From: Pseudomonadota bacterium
GTDB lineage: Bacteria > Pseudomonadota > Gammaproteobacteria > Xanthomonadales > Xanthomonadaceae
Direction of reading: 5' to 3'
NCBI GenBank assembly: GCA_023393895.1
Contig: JAEXBT010000036.1
Coordinates: 1-5,843 of the forward strand
DNA: 5,843 nucleotides
The notes beneath the pieces were generated by a model. That model was not told where the DNA came from. It ran no database searches and saw nothing but the letters and a program-made list of their open reading frames with translations. The position numbers and the translations under genes are program-made. Below, in pieces: positions 5,724 through 5,843 of the stretch (position 1 is the stretch's first letter; each line of letters begins with the position of its first letter).

Positions 5724-5843
5724 TCAGAACGAACGGCCGTCGACCGGCGTGCGCTTGATCGCGTCCAGCTCGACATCCTCCAGGCAGCGCACACTGATCG
5801 CCGCCATCTCGGCGCCATCGGGCGCCTTGCCGAACCCGAACGG
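5724..5843 (-). CDS. C-terminal fragment of a probable GFA/CENP-V-family zinc protein (runs off right edge)
   Basis: Only the last 39 codons are in the window; the rest lies beyond the right edge. The peptide includes FGFGKAPDGAEM, then AISVRCLEDVELDAI, and ends in VDGRSF. Proteins of the GFA (glutathione-dependent formaldehyde-activating enzyme-like, CENP-V) family commonly end with a PDG segment, an N/S-V-R-C-L-[DE] strand and a DGR/DGQ C-terminus, and this matches. The zinc-binding cysteines of that family would be in the missing part. GFA-family members are often unassigned in function, so no formaldehyde role should be assumed. It is likely co-transcribed with the thioesterase, which starts 10 bp downstream. 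Assignment is from C-terminal resemblance only. Confidence 0.6.
   Translation of the reverse strand, partial: PFGFGKAPDGAEMAAISVRCLEDVELDAIKRTPVDGRSF

Noticed and set aside
5714..5818. Upstream start for the thioesterase at 5818
   Set aside because: The extra 35 residues are Arg/Ser/Trp-rich with no hotdog homology and would overlap the C-terminus of the preceding GFA-like gene in another frame. The ATG at 5713 fits the family's length.

Overview
The window is GC-rich (clearly above 60% by eye) and densely packed with chromosomal genes. Gene content, protein sequences and codon use suggest a gammaproteobacterium of the Xanthomonadaceae/Lysobacteraceae type (Lysobacter, Luteimonas, Stenotrophomonas or Xanthomonas relatives). 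This is an inference from protein character; there is no rRNA or other marker to settle it. I see no mobile element, tRNA, rRNA, CRISPR array or phage gene.

Left part (1-3240), all on the minus strand. Read in transcription order there is a DadA-like FAD-dependent D-amino-acid dehydrogenase, a DUF418/YeiB-type multi-pass membrane protein, and the N-terminal 151 codons of glutathione reductase (gor), which runs off the left edge. The oxidoreductase and gor each have a -10-like hexamer ending exactly 6 nt before the ATG and no Shine-Dalgarno, which suggests leaderless transcripts.

Middle (3193-3800). A SlyD-type FKBP peptidyl-prolyl isomerase with a histidine-rich metal-binding tail lies on the minus strand and ends at a good minus-strand intrinsic terminator. 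An 80-bp spacer holding a short perfect inverted repeat separates it from the divergent plus-strand genes.

Right-centre (3801-5191). Two tandem paralogous NlpC/P60 (C40) peptidoglycan endopeptidases lie on the plus strand. Both have Sec-type signal peptides, intact Cys-His-His catalytic residues and no lipobox. They are separated by 161 bp containing a strikingly AT-rich tract (34% GC over 70 bp) with mutually exclusive inverted repeats. A 12-bp-stem bidirectional terminator closes this block.

Right edge (5219-5843). A hotdog-fold acyl-CoA thioesterase lies on the minus strand, 10 bp downstream of the C-terminal end of what looks like a GFA/CENP-V-family zinc protein.

Most of this is ordinary core-genome content. 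I do not see a convincing new multi-gene system. The parts most worth a second look are the AT-rich leader between the two NlpC/P60 genes, the tandem non-lipoprotein hydrolases themselves, and the two matched leaderless-type promoters.
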